A DNA stretch of 64,000 bases, taken from contig BSBK01002799.1 in NCBI GenBank assembly GCA_027943335.1, positions 1,321,001-1,385,000 on the forward strand, read 5' to 3'. Every line of letters begins with the position of its first letter. The first letter of the stretch is position 1. The notes under the pieces were generated by a model, which saw nothing but the letters and a program-made list of their open reading frames with translations, ran no database searches and had not been told where the DNA came from. Positions 47,208 through 60,790 of this stretch are shown piece after piece. Origin of the DNA: Chamaecyparis obtusa (lineage: Eukaryota > Streptophyta > Pinopsida > Cupressales > Cupressaceae). The translations under genes were made by a program, and so were the position numbers.

Positions 47208-50117
47208 GAAGAATGGATGTTTCACTTCATAGATATAATTTTGGATAGGAGACAATACTTAGATTGGGTAGAAATCATTGCCAGATCCTTAAGAGATCAA
47301 CTAAAGCAAGCTCAAGAAATTAAGAAAGAGCTCTTCATGTCCTCTTATTTGATTTATTGTCTTGCATGCACACAAGATTTGGGAGCGATTCCACATACCC
47401 CATGGAATGAAGATTTAATTGTTCCTGAGTACTATCCTTCATTGAGAAAAGATAGGGTTTTGGGAGATTACAAATGAGTCCATGATGTCTTTCTTGGGAA
47501 ACTATGTCAATAGCTAGTGGGAGACTCAAATCAAAGAATGTCATTGAAAACCTAGAAGCTAGTCCAAACATATGGGAGTTTTTATGTTCAATTTCCACAT
47601 TTCACTTAAATTTAGATTGGAGGGTTTGATGAGGAACCTATCAGGCTCCCTAGATTTTCTTTTGATTGCTTTGTGTTAGCTGAGGTATGTAGGCATTATT
47701 CATAATGATTAAGAATAGTCTGCCAGAAGATAAATGGGCTTCGAGGTTTCCAATTAAATTAGGAACCTTGGTTTGCAATAGCATGGTGGATGCCCTAGTC
47801 ATAGGTAGAAATTTGGAAAGTTTTCATATGTAGTTCTATGATCCAAGAAGGGGTTTTGATAGTAAAGGCTTTTCTAGATAGGTTTTTGGGAGATTACAGA
47901 TGAGTCCATGATGTCTTTCTTGGGAAACCATTTCAACAATTAGTGGGAGACTCAAATCAAAGAATGTCATTGAAAGCCCAAAAGCTACTCAAAACTTATG
48001 GGAGTTTTTATGTTCAATTTCCACATTTCACTTATATTTGGATTGGAGGGTTTGATGAGGAACCTATCAATCTCCCTAGATTCTATTTTGATTGCTTCGT
48101 GTTAGTTGAGGTCTGTAGGCAATTCTTCGTAGTGATTAAGAATAGTCTGCCAAAAGATAAATGGGCTTCGATGTTTCCAATTAAGTTAGGAACCTTCATT
48201 TGTAATAGCATGGTGGATGCCTCGGTGATAGCTAGCAATTTGGTGAGTTTTCATATACAATTCTATGAACCAAGAAGGGTATTTGATAGTAAAGGCTTTG
48301 CTAAACAGGTTCTAAGTCTAAGCATTCATCCATCACCTAGTTCACACCTTGAAGATTTATGGGAAGACCTCAGTGATGAAAAGGTAGTAATGAAAAGGGA
48401 TTGTTCAAGACTCCTAGTTCCACAAATTTAGTTGTTGCAATTAAAATTTGATACAAGTGGGATAGAGGAGGATGATTCTAAAATCATAGTCTCATAGGTC
48501 GATATTTCAAGAGCAAAGAATCCCCTGGATATAGATTGGGCATGAAAAGAAGATGATGATATAAAACTGAGGGCTACAATTGTTTTTAGAATCATAGAAG
48601 CTTGGCTAACAAAGAAAAATTAGAAAAGAACAAAGAACCCCCCTCCTAAAAAGGGAAATGTAGACTCTATTTCAATAAATATGAACTATGGCTTGCCTAA
48701 TGTGTCTCCTTTGGTTCCTAATGTAGGTAAGATCTCATCTCCTAGGAAAAAGGAAGCATTCAGTGGACATCCTACAACAATTAGAACAAGAGCCAGAAAG
48801 AGATCAAAAAGTCACTCTCAGATGGCACCTCCTACATCCAATTACATTGATATTTAAATCAATGATGAGGAAATCTCTTTTTCACCAGAGCAACAAGACA
48901 AAGGTCAAGAGATACCTACCAATGATTCAACAAATCACCAAGATGAGAACAAACCTACTAAAACACCTGACAACCAGATGGTTTCTAATCCAATTCTTCC
49001 CTTACTAATAGATTCAGTAAATAAGAGGAAGAGTTACAAGCTAGTTTCACTTCCTGTGAAAGAAATCATCACCAAGTATGCTATTTGAACTCCTAAAGCT
49101 AAAAGGATGAAAAGTGATGCAAGACTTTCTAATGATCCCTCTACAGTAAAGGTAACAACAAAAATAATGACCTTCAAGCCTAAAGAAGGAGCCTGTGAAC
49201 CTGAAGCAAAAGACTTTGAGGTTACAAAAATGGAACCTGGGGTTTTGACTAGGGACTCAAAGGAACATATCTTCAAGTTCTCGAATGATCATACATTGAA
49301 CCAGTCACAAAAGGATAGAAGAGAAAAGCATGAATTGAAACAACTTGTTTTCATTATGGCTGAGTTCATTCCTTCCCTTACTAATGTTGGAGCATTTCCA
49401 CTTACTCATTCCCCGCAAAGTTTCGACCCTAACTCAGCTGAAAGAAAGAAGCTGGTGAAGCAGATGTAGTAGGGTAAAGCCCTAATAGAATTTATGAAAG
49501 CCTAGATAGATGGCATCACTAATGAGGGTTGCACCTTCATATGGGAATTTGTATCCACTTGTATGGAAGGTGAGGCTTTACTTGGAGAAGTTCAAACTCT
49601 GATTCCTACTTGGGAATTTGAAGAAGAAAAATGTGCAGTGATCTATACTTAGATACAAGAGATAGAAACCTATGGGGTAACCCAATTCCTGGTAGAGAAT
49701 CCTATGAAGCTCATTGATCCCTTTATGTTATTCATTCTAAAGAAAAATCTTAGCTGGAAAGGTTCATTATTCAAAACTTCAAATTCACAAGCTCAAGAAA
49801 TAGAAAAAGAGGTAAAGGAAATGCATGCTAATGCCTTGAAAGACATCAAAATAGTGAGCCTGTCAGGTATCCTATAGATTGATGAAGGTACTAGAGATGT
49901 TGATGCTATAATTAAAGCCTTCATTGATACTATGAGAGCTTTGAAGGGGAGTGAAGATCTAATAGTTCAAGACTTAACCAAGATCGCCAACGTGGAATCC
50001 ATGTTGGTGTTGAACAGAGGAAAACTTCCTAAATAGGTACAAATAATCTAGGAACTAAAATGGGAAAAGAATGTAGTTCGGGAAAAGTTAATGGGGTTAA
50101 AGAACTTGCACTTATAG
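47208..50117 (+). pseudogene. decayed transposon cargo ORF, unknown function
   Basis: One frame can be followed from about 47208 to TAG 50115-50117 through many stops. The N-terminal part (47217-48310) contains a domain with WNEDLIVPEYYPSLRKDRV and a YIWIGGFDEEPINLPRF segment. The latter is patterned like the N-terminal domain of the ORF at 8-2491 (aromatic-G-x4-P-x2-LP, later a conserved Q). A 429-bp internal duplication repeats part of it. The middle is Ser/Pro/Lys-rich (48450-49100) and the rest is Glu/Lys-rich and helical. No retroviral enzyme domain is present. Its LTRs are not resolved; the LTR-like sequence at 50.28-50.98 kb could belong to this element or to the following gypsy element. 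Confidence 0.5.
47452..48309 (+). repeat. 429-bp direct tandem duplication inside the cargo ORF
   Basis: 47452-47880 and 47881-48309 are about 90% identical and meet at GATAGG, which is shared at the junction. 429 is a multiple of three, so the duplication kept the reading frame. The second copy is open while the first carries several stops. Confidence 0.88.
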
Positions 50118-50278
50118 CCAGTGTAGGAACTAGTGAATGCTTTCAGAACTTGGAAGCTAGTCAAGACTACCACATCAGAGGATTCATGAGCAAAGATGGT
50201 GTAGTTCCAAGAGATTTTCTATCTTTTTCTATTCTATGGACATATGTCTTAAAACTTTAGCCTAAATGTGCAACTTGT

Positions 50279-50985
50279 TATGTTAACTGTTTTGTGTTAT
50301 GTGTCTGAGAGGCTAGGTTTTTCTGGAGGCTCTCTCAGACTTAAAACTATAAATGCTGGAGCATTAAACTATTTAAGGGTTAGAAATTATTGATAGAAAA
50401 GTAGATAGTTTCCCTTAATAGATAGTTTTAGTGGTCTTTTAATTTTTGTTGTTAAAGAAATAGTTTGTGACTTATTTTGATTAGACTTTGATCCGAACAG
50501 ATATAAATATATAAATGCATAGTTTGATTTGAATCTTTGAATTGAAATCAGTAATGTATCAGTTACTTTGAGAGTTGGTACATTTCATCTATGCACATAT
50601 TATTTATGTTTAGTCATTTTTGGATTCTTTCTAGTTATCTCCCTTCAGTTATTTTATTTACTATGCACCTTTGTTTCAAAAGAAGATTAGTAGATCTTTG
50701 TTTCTTCATAGTTTGAGTCTATTGCCTGATTATTCTTTAGATCACCTCAATACCTAAGAGTTTTTGAGTGACCCTTCTACACTTTCAGGTTAAAAGTGTA
50801 TGCATTTACTTTTATGTTGATAATTAATTGAATATCTGACAAGGAAGTTGAACCTTTAAAATTCAGAGGGAAGCAATCTCTTATGCTTACCCAACTATTG
50901 ATGAATTGTTTGTCTTCAGAGGCATAGAGTATTTACTAATTTTAATTTTAGAAGAGGAAGATAAATGTATTTGCCAATAGATTTT
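50279..50985 (+). repeat. probable 5' LTR of the second gypsy element, left end unresolved
   Basis: Inferred only from its position directly before a primer site and from a TATAAATA box at 50502-50509. The second LTR lies outside the window, so the left boundary is a guess. Confidence 0.35.
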
Positions 50986-51003
50986 TGGCGACTCTACTGG
51001 GGA
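50986..51003 (+). promoter_or_regulatory. primer binding site of the second gypsy element
   Basis: TGGCGACTCTACTGGGGA. Closely related words are the primer sites of plant Ogre/Tat elements, reported as complementary to a tRNA-Arg. Confidence 0.6.
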
Positions 51004-51314
51004 GAGTCTAGTATAAAACACTAGGTTCTCCATTGTTATAATGCTACAAAATGGTGTTTCCACACAATGATGTGTTTTTGGTGCTTCAACCTAATCTAGG
51101 ATTTGAAGACACATAGCAAGACCTAATTTCAAGCTTTTCCATAGTAGTGTGGAGGTTTACGTGTAGTAATCAGCAATTTCATCAAGTTCAAGAGGCACTC
51201 GAAAAGGAAGAAGAAATAGTTGAATGCCTGAGGGGTGTACCTATTTCCTGAGAAGTAGTTATAGTAAATAGACTTGCACACACCCCTGCAAGAAATTAAG
51301 GTCATAAATAAATA

Positions 51315-54300
51315 TTGAAACTAACAAAAAAAAGATACAATAGAGGTGATAGGAGTAGGGGATTGGTTGATAAATACTTTGAAGCTTTGAGAAATCTTAG
51401 TTTTACACCTGATCTTAATACCCCCAAGAAGAAGAAAACTCAAACCTTTAGGAGACCTTCTTCACCTCCACCTAGCCTAGTTGTTCCACTAACTTTCCAA
51501 GCTATTGTATCCCTAGGTACTGTGGTACCTACTATTCTCAATATCCAGCCTTTGAAATTCTAGTTACCCACCATGGCTACTAATCAACCCTGGGGTTAGA
51601 ATATTGGCCCACTAAATTTAGGAGCTAACCCCTGGAGATCTTCCTAAAGGTGCTAACCAAGTCTTGCCTAAATTTAGTGGAGATGGAAAGATAACTATTA
51701 ATGATCATCTCAGTGCTTTCCATACTACTTGTGGTGTTATTAGTGTTCCTACTGAAGAAGTAGTAGTTAGGCTTTTTGTTAGAACTTTAGTTGACACTAC
51801 AGCTAATTGGTTAAACCATTTACCCAATGGTTCAATAACTAATTGGAATGACATGAGATTTTCTTTTGAAAAAAGATTTATAACTCCTAATAATGAGATT
51901 TTGTTATTGCTCCAAATTAGCCAACTCAAGAAATAAATTCATGAACCTATGTGGGAATTTGTGGCTACGTATAACAAAATCTTTCAAAAGATACCATCAA
52001 ATTATGTGCCAAGTGATGAGAATAAGATCTCCTTCTTGAATGTTTTCCCACCTGATATAAGTTTTCACCTATTAAAATATGGAGTGGCTGATTTAGTTGC
52101 TGAACATACATGGGCTATTCAGCTCGAAGATACATTTATAACGGTTGGTAAATGGAAGAGAGAAGTTTGAACCTCAAGAAGCTCCTCATCTTCTACAAAA
52201 ATAGATCCTTTGATGTAGAGGTTGATGAATGATATGGCTATGCTCAAGAGATATCAGAATAAGGCCAGTTCCCCATACCAATCCCCTTATCAGGATGTTA
52301 GCCAAAGACAGTATAATCAACCTCCTAGAAAAATGCCTTTCTTTTCGAGCTCACAACCCAGATTATAGATTCAATCTACTCCAAAGGAAATGATGTGTTC
52401 ATTTCATCTAACAACTGATCATGATGGAGAAAATTGTCCTGATTGGTTAAGATGTCTTCAAATAAATGCAACAAAGGACACCATTGGTATAGAAGAGTTG
52501 CAGGAAGAGAAAGACTCACCTAATATTAGTTTATCCAGTTCTTTTTATCTGGAGTATGAACCAGGTTCTGATAGTGGCCAAAGTGTTTTTGCAACTCTAC
52601 AAGATCCATCTTATGCTATCCTAACAAGAAATCAAAGAACACAGAAGTTCACTCATGGTGCTAGTACTGCTAATACCTACCCCAAAGGAAAAGATGTTGG
52701 AAGTGGTGAGGTTCCTACAAATACAAAGAGTCCAATGGTAAAGATCTTACCAAGGGGTAATCCAATTCCTCCCTCTCCTTTTGACTTTGTCAAATTCTAT
52801 AAAATAACCAAAATCTCCATTTCCCCCATCGAATACCTCAAAATGAATCCAAAGGAGCTGGATAAACTGGTAAAATATGTTAAAGGAGAGTCAAGTTCAA
52901 GCCCTTAATTAGATAAACCTCTCATAGGTAAGATGACCAAAGTTGAGGAACTCCTTGTCTTTAAGCCCCAAGACACTCCATAGACACCAAAAGATTGTCC
53001 CTTTTTTAATTCAACTAAAAGAAAAATAGAAGAAAAAATCCTAATCCCTTCTTTATCTCTTTACTGTTGAATGGCTAGAAACTTAGTAATTGCATTATCA
53101 ATTTTGGTGCATCAGATAACATCATGCCTGCCCCAGTCACAAAAGCTCTAGGTCTCACCTTAACTAAGACCTTTGGCCACTATTATTCTATGGATGGGAA
53201 GCAAGTACCATTAATGGGTCAAGTTAAAGTTGCCCAAGTCATTCTTGTTGCGTACCCTGATAAACATCTTAAGTTGACTATCCTGGTGGCAGAAATTCCA
53301 GCTAACTATCGTATGCTGCTCAGTAGAACCTTTTGCAAAGATTTAGGAGGAGACATTAAGATGGATTGGTCAGAAGCCTTAATCCCAGTTGGAAAGAAGA
53401 AAGTAAAACTAGAATGCGAGCCTAAAAATAAATATACTGTGGTACCCTCAAATAATCCAAAAGCTCAAATCCTATACAAGGAATGTCACTTTGGTAACTA
53501 TGTCATTTTAGCCGATCTTTAAAAGGATGGTGAAGCTTCTTCTCTTAAGGAAGATGGAGTTTGATGGTAGCTACTCCAATTTAGGTTCAAGCACAAGGGT
53601 AGTTCTTTTCCCTCCTAATGAAGAATGTATTCCTCTTTCTTTCAAATTAGATTTCAAAATTACTAACAATACTGTAGAATATGAAGCTTTATTGCTAGGA
53701 TTAGAAGAGGAAAAATTGAGGGGAGTTAAGAAATTGGTTGTAAAGGGTGATGCTGAGCTAATCGTGAAGTAGGTGAGAGGACAATTCTCTATTAAGAATG
53801 AAAGGTTAAAACACTACAGGAAGTTGGTATGGGATGAGCTTGATTTCTTTGATGCTTTCTCCATAGAATTTATACCTAGAAATCAAAACACCAGAGTAGA
53901 TGCCTTAGTGGTATCAGCTTCATTATTGTTTCCTCAACATGACTTTAAAACTCAAAAGTATCAAATCGAGATGATCTACAAGCCAAGGATACATGATAAT
54001 GTGGAATTTTGGCAAGTCTTTGATAATGACTTCCAGCTTAGAGATTTTATAGAATGTGTCGTAGGTTTTTCTGATATATATTTTGAAGGATCTAATAGTG
54101 AGTGCAAAGAAGTTTACCAAGATGTTGCATGCAGTGATGGAGTGATTCAGCTGAAAGGAAATAAAATTCCTAAAGGCCTCATCTCCCTAGAACATTTGTT
54201 CAATAGAAAATATGATAGTACTATTAAAGAGCAGGTATCTAATGTGCATAATTCCACAGAGTATGACAAAATTGATATTGGAGATTAGGGTAATCCGAAA

Positions 54301-55584
54301 TGGATTTCTATTGGTCAGACATGTACTTCATCTAAAAAAGAGGACTTGAAGAGGTTACGTATGGAATACAGAGATGTCTTCACTTGGGTGTATGAAGACC
54401 TAAAGAATTTTAGGGGAGGCCTATTTGAACATCAAATCCCTTTGAAGCATGGTGTTATCCCATTTCATCAAAAGTTAAGGAACTATAATCTAAAAGTATC
54501 TGAAGCCATATTGAAGGAAGTGGAAAAAATTCTCCAGGCTAGAATTGTCTATCCCATTTATCATTCAACTTGGATTGCCAATATAGTTCCTATGAGAAAA
54601 AAGAATGCCGAGATCAGGATCTATGTTGATTTTCGTAACCTAAACAAGGCAAGTTTGAAGGACAACTATGCATTACTTGTGATGGAACATGTTCTTCAAG
54701 TTGTATTAGGGTCTAAGGTCATGTCTCTGCTAGATGGCTATTTTGAGTACAACCAAATCAGTGTGGCAGAAAATGACAAACACAAGATGGCTTTTATCAC
54801 TCCATGGGGAACTTATGCCTATAGTCGTATGTTGTTTGGGCTGATTAATGCGGGTGCAACTTTCTAGAGGGAAATGAATTCTTCTTTCGAGGATCTCTAG
54901 AACAAAATTATAGTGGTTTACTTAGATGATCTTACCGTCTTTTCAAAGAAGAGGAGTTAACATTTGAAGGATCTCGAAATGGTGCTCCTAAGATGTAGAA
55001 GTTGTGAGATCTCTTTGAACCCCAAGAAATCAATGTTCTTTGTGAAGGAAGGTAAATTACTGGGTCATATTGTTTCAAAGAATGGTGTCCAAATTGACCC
55101 TAAGTGGGTTAAGGAAATCCAATAGCTCATCCTACCATCAAGAAGGAGTTGATTGAAGTCCTTCTGGCCAGGTGAATTTTCTCCGTGCGTTCATTCTTGA
55201 ATTTTCAAATATCACTAGGTATATGGTTGATATGATGAGTGAGAAAGTTCCTTTTAAGTGGAGTGAGAATGGACATAAAGCCTTCAATGATATTAAAGAT
55301 GCAATATATCAAGCCCCTATGTTAAGGAGTCTCAATTTCAAAAAGGACTTTACTATTTATTGTTATGCCTTCGAGCACACTCTATCAGGTATTCTAATGC
55401 AAAAGGATGAAAAAGGATAGGAAGCACCCATAGCCTTTATGAGAATGCCTCTGAAAAGACACAAGCTCAAGTATTCCCAGATGGAAAAACATGTATTTTC
55501 CATAGTAAAAGTGGTAAAATAGTTTAGGTATTATATACTTCATTCCCATTGTACAGTTTACATACCTAAAACTGCAGTGTGTAT
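51315..55584 (+). pseudogene. gag-pol: gag-PR-RNase H-RT-RNase H of the second gypsy element
   Basis: Mostly one frame with many stops. Gag core 51664-52170 (PKFSGDGKITINDHL); zinc-type motif CSFHLTTDHDGENC at about 52396; aspartic protease-like domain 53090-53520. An RNase H domain follows (53550-53930) with MEFDGSYS, VEYEALLLGLE and GDAELIVK, then TRVDALV. It has all four acidic positions and is of the type found after RT in ordinary Tat elements. RT lies at 54346-55130 with VVYLDDL, and gypsy RNase H at 55172-55560 with TIYCYAFEHTLSG. Stops include TAG 53770, TAG about 54865, TAG about 54898 and TAA 54958. The placement of the first RNase H before RT is the notable feature. This copy is dead. 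Confidence 0.85.
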
Positions 55585-57061
55585 GCACCCTAAAATGGTC
55601 ACCTAGACTTTGGGCCCCATTCTTCAATTTATCAAATTCATAAATCAATGCTTTGCAATATTTTTAATTTAAACCAATTTCCTTGATAAAATCCTAATTC
55701 TATCATTAATTCAATTATGTTCTATGGATTAACCATTTTATCCTAACTCTTTATTTAATTAAAAGGAATTCCCTCCTCTTTTATTAAATAAAAAACCCCC
55801 ACTTACCTCTTATCCTAAGTTGCACAAATAAAAAATTATTCCTATTTTATAAACAGAAGAAAAGGTCTTTTTGTCTCACATGGGGCACAAAAGTCAACAC
55901 TTATTTCTCATTGGAGGACATTTGTGCACAAGGATTGATCCCACTTTCAAACTCCACCCTTGATCAAATCTTTTGCCTCTTGATCTCCATGGTCCATTTA
56001 TCTTTAAAAGGAGAACTCTTTTCTCAATCATAGGATCCCACTCTTGATGCTAATTTTGTGCTACAGGTTTTCTTGGTGACTTTGGAGCTTTGGAGAGCTT
56101 GTTGCATTCTAGTCTTCATTATTTGCATTATAGATTAGTTTCATTGCATTCCTAGTTTTGTTTCTTTTATGCTCTAGCTTAGCTCACATAGCTTAATTAG
56201 TAATGGTTTTTGTAACAATCTCACTTTCATATCTTACTTGCATTCTCATATTAGCATAGCTTCCATTGCATCTTTCATTTGTGATTCTTAAAGATATTGG
56301 CATTCTTTCCCTTGTCTCTTTGAATCTCTCATTGTATGGTTTACTAGCAAGATTATATGATTAATAGCTCTAGCTAAGAGCCCTCTAAACACCCTTGCAC
56401 TCCATGCCTAGGGAGCTCTAATTCATTTTCTCAAGGCTTCCATTTCATGGATTCTCTTGGAACCAAAGACTTAGAGAAGTGCACATTTTGAGTATACAAT
56501 TTTTTCTCTATTCCCTTTTTGGGTAGCATCAGAAACTCAAATCCTTGAATCTAGACCAAGTCTCCATGTGGTCCTATTTGTGAGTCACCTTTTTAGAGAG
56601 GGTTAATAGTAGTGGACACTCCCTTTATTGGGTAAACCATGTGGATGGAATCTCAAGTGGTAATAGCCATTTTCATCATGGTAGCAACAACTGCTATATA
56701 AATGTCCTTGTGGAAGAAATCTCCATGGGTGTAATTTCTTGTTGGGCTATCTGATCTCCTCAGCATATTAGATTAATTAAATTCTCAAAATGTGTCAAAA
56801 CCCTAGTGCACTTGGATTGGAGTTCTCCCTCTTGAAATTGCAAAATTTATAGAGTCAAACCATTACTAAGAACCATAGTGCAACCGAATTTTTATTTTTT
56901 AGTACTATGTGTGTGGTTGCAAAATATTTTGAAAATATACACAAGTAGAATCTTTAAGGAGTAGCATACTAAGTCACTATTCTTGTTCATGTGCAAGGTT
57001 GCTTTGTCCCTTGCTCATTGTTTGAAGACATTATTTTCTTGAACTCCTTAATTACTATCTT
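55585..57061. other. LTR-like AT-rich sequence at an insertion junction
   Basis: A candidate LTR start, TGTATGCACCC (about 55580), directly follows the end of gypsy homology. Then come AAATTAAA-rich sequence, a promoter-like zone and T-rich stretches. It is probably the 5' LTR and leader of the element carrying the following ORF; its end was not located. Confidence 0.35.
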
Positions 57062-59908
57062 ATGTGCTTGATCAATGATAAAAATCTATTAATGCATCTA
57101 GTTGGTCACATTAAGAAAATAAATGAGTTCTCGAGTCATAAAAACTTCAAAGATCTCTACCAAAAATGCTATGACATGTTGCTCAACATCCAAATAAACT
57201 TAAATGGTATCAAGTTGCACAAAATGGCTCTTGGTCTTCTTTCTTCCACATCTCCCATGTCTTCCTAGTCTCCCATTTCCATCCTTTCTCTTCTTCCTTC
57301 AAACTTCTTCCTCTTCTTCCTAAACTCTTCACGTCTTCTTGATTCTTTTCCTTTTATTATCTAGTCTTCCTTCTTCTATTCATCTTTTCTATCACTTCCA
57401 TGCTTGATTCCTCCTCTTCTAGAACCATGAATTTAAATAGACCCTCTCTGAAGAATAGATGATCTCAAACTCATTGCTTAATTCGAAGAGCTTTATTCCT
57501 CCAATAGTCCTTCTACATATTGCATAGGTGATAAACTTAAGACAAAAATAAAAGAAAAATTGACTGAACCAGGTGCCTTTGCTGGGATCATACGCATGAT
57601 CCTGTCACAACCTCCTTCTTCCAAACATTTTTCATCTTCTAAGTTTTCTCATCCTTCCTCATCTTCCAAGTCTTACCATGACTCTTCTAGACATTATTTT
57701 CATTCCTTATCATCCAAGTCTTCTTTCTCCACTAGGTCTTCACTTTCCTATTCTTCACAATCTCATTCCTCTTCTACTTCTCCCAAGAGTCTTACTTCTC
57801 TTCTCATGACATACCATAATGAGAAATATGATAGCCCTTGTGATACCTCTTCTATGAAGAGTGATATGCCCATCTTTTATGACCATGATGATGAACAATG
57901 TAGTGATATCTATGACACCTCTATTCCGAAGAGTGATCCTAGTTGTGTGCTTGTGCTTTCTAAAAATGGGTCATCACATTTGATAGATCGTGATGGTGAT
58001 CCATATGATTCTGAATTTGAAAGAGACTTTGATGATTTTTGTGAACAATACCTAGATGATACATCTACTTCACTTGAGGAAGAGAAAGCTTACTGCACTG
58101 ATTATAAACATAAACCCTATAAAAATCTCTCCTCTAAGAAATCTCATGTTGAAAATAAAGATTAAACTCTCGAGCAAGATTATGTTAATGATGGACCTTT
58201 GTCTTGTGATGGTTTCCTTCCATCCCCTACTTCCTCTAATACCCATACATTTCCTAAAGCTTTCAAGTCTTTCAAATCTTTCATAGATCCTTCATCCAAA
58301 AAAAATCCTAATACTTTTCATCAAGTTCCCTATAGTTATCCTCAAGGGCTACCTCTTAAAGAAACTTAAGATAACCTTCACTTGGCTACAAATACTTTCA
58401 ATACTGCTACACCTAAAGAGCCTAAGCCTTTATACACTATAATGCCTACTTCAACTAGTCCTTCACCATCTCTTCCAAAGTATTCCCTATAATTCCAACA
58501 TGCTTCCTTGTCATTAGAAGTGGCTCCATGTCAAGAGGACTCTAAAAATGATAAAGAAAAGAACATAAAGAAAGATCAAGATCAAGAACCCTCCATGTCA
58601 TCCAATCCTTTTCATGATGTCTCTTATCTGTTTCATGGTTCTTTTGATCCTCCATGCCCTTTCTCATTCATTCCACCATGTCTTAAGTCTTCTCCTAAGC
58701 AAGATCAAGCTACTACTTACACCATTGAGCTTATTGACAATCATAATAACCATACTACACTTGCACTTTCCAAAGATGATACTTCCATTAAGGTTATTAA
58801 AAATAGTGTTGTTACTTCTAATGTTAAGCCTATTGAAAATCAAGAGAAAAATTATATGCTTATGCTATCCAAAGCTCCTTGTCAAGATCAAAGCCTTCCA
58901 TCTTCTTGTTCTACCACTCCATGTTCGCTTCCACTTTCTACTCTTCCTAAGTCTTTTGAAGCTTTGGACAATCCTATCAAAGAAGTTTCTCCTATTCAAG
59001 ATGTTCATGATCCTATTGCAAATCCTAATGCTTAATCTAAAGATGTCGATGTCCTTGGTTTTCATATAGATGTTGATAAACTTATTGATTATCCTTTTGT
59101 ATCTTCCATGTCCATCCTCGGACCTCCTCCACCAATACTAAGGGCTTCACATCTTCCTTCCATCTTGGGCCCTTATGTCCCTTCACTTTCCCCTCCTAAC
59201 TCTCCTAATTCATCATCCATCTTGGGTCCTTATGTCCCTCCATCTCCTATCTTTCCTCAAGATCAACATAGATGCATACCATTTAATCCTTTTCATCCAC
59301 TCACCCATCTAAACCAGTCATATCCTCCTTCTTCCACAAGTCCCAAGTGTTTTGGAAGTAACTCGAATGCTCAATACAAGAAAAAGAAGCAATACAAGAT
59401 TCTATCAAAAAAATAAGATCACCATGTCTCTTCTAATCGACATGGAGGTATAAAGTCAAAAGAGATATCTAAGAAGAAAACTACAAGACAAGTATGGGTT
59501 CCAAAATCCATAATTGAAGATATTCTTTCTAAATCATCAAAAAGAAATAAAAATCCTATGACTATATGGATTCCAAAGTCTCTCTTGAAAGAGTCTGATG
59601 ATGAACAAAAAGTGAAGTTGACATTCAAGCTTCCAAAGCCTTCCACTTCATCTTCTTCCAAAAACATTCTTCCATTCCATGCGCCTAAACCACAACCTCT
59701 GCTATCCATTCACCATATTCCTGCACGTATTCCTTCATTCACATTTCCTCCATCCTCTCACCACCCTTCAAGGTGTGTGTTGATGTTGATCTTTCCTTCC
59801 TTTCCATCTACCCTTTCAAAATCCTTCCATTCATTATCATTCTACCTTATATCCTTTTTCCTCATTTGCCTATTCCTCCTATCTTCCAACCTCACTCGCT
59901 TTACATAA
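57062..59908 (+). pseudogene. Ser/Pro-rich decayed ORF of an unclassified element
   Basis: Open segments 57062-57268, 57560-58165, 58508-59035, 59108-59416 and 59558-59908 share one frame. The first is a small helical domain. A Ser-rich tract (57600-57790), an acidic stretch (57880-58080) and Pro-rich segments follow, including two copies of ILGPYVP (59165-59250). Towards the end come two WVPKS/WIPKS-type motifs (RQVWVPKSIIEDI and TIWIPKSLL). No enzyme motif is seen. It may be a gag-like or cargo protein of a non-autonomous LTR element. The last open segment overlaps low-complexity sequence and may not be coding. Confidence 0.4.
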
Positions 59909-60010
59909 AACCTTATCCTCCATTTTTTCTCTTTCATCTTCCTTTCCCTATTAGTATCATTGAGCATATCATTTTGAATCCTTGGCATATCCTTGGCATA
60001 TTATGAGAAA

Positions 60011-60620
<610 letters not shown>

Positions 60621-60777
60621 ATTATATTAATTACATAATAATGAATAGACATGTCCCATGAAGGGACATGTCTCTTCTTGGCTCATTCTCTATATAAATG
60701 CAAGAGATTGTTGCTTTTGAAAAACATATACAATGAGATAGTGTTATTACATTTGCAGTGATCCTAAAACATTAACA

Positions 60778-60790
60778 TGGCATCAGAGCC
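60778..60790 (+). promoter_or_regulatory. primer binding site of the small LTR element
   Basis: TGGCATCAGAGCC, one base different from the standard tRNA-iMet site, immediately after the LTR's CA. A TATA-like TATATAAA lies upstream at 60691. Confidence 0.8.

Larger units (their letters stand above)
50986..55584 (+). mobile_element. Ty3/gypsy element with RNase H before RT, 5' portion
   Basis: Primer site, gag, protease, an archaeal-type RNase H, RT and a second RNase H are present in that order. Homology stops at about 55584, where unrelated sequence begins. The probable integrase resumes at 62902. About 150 codons expected between the two parts are missing. Confidence 0.8.
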
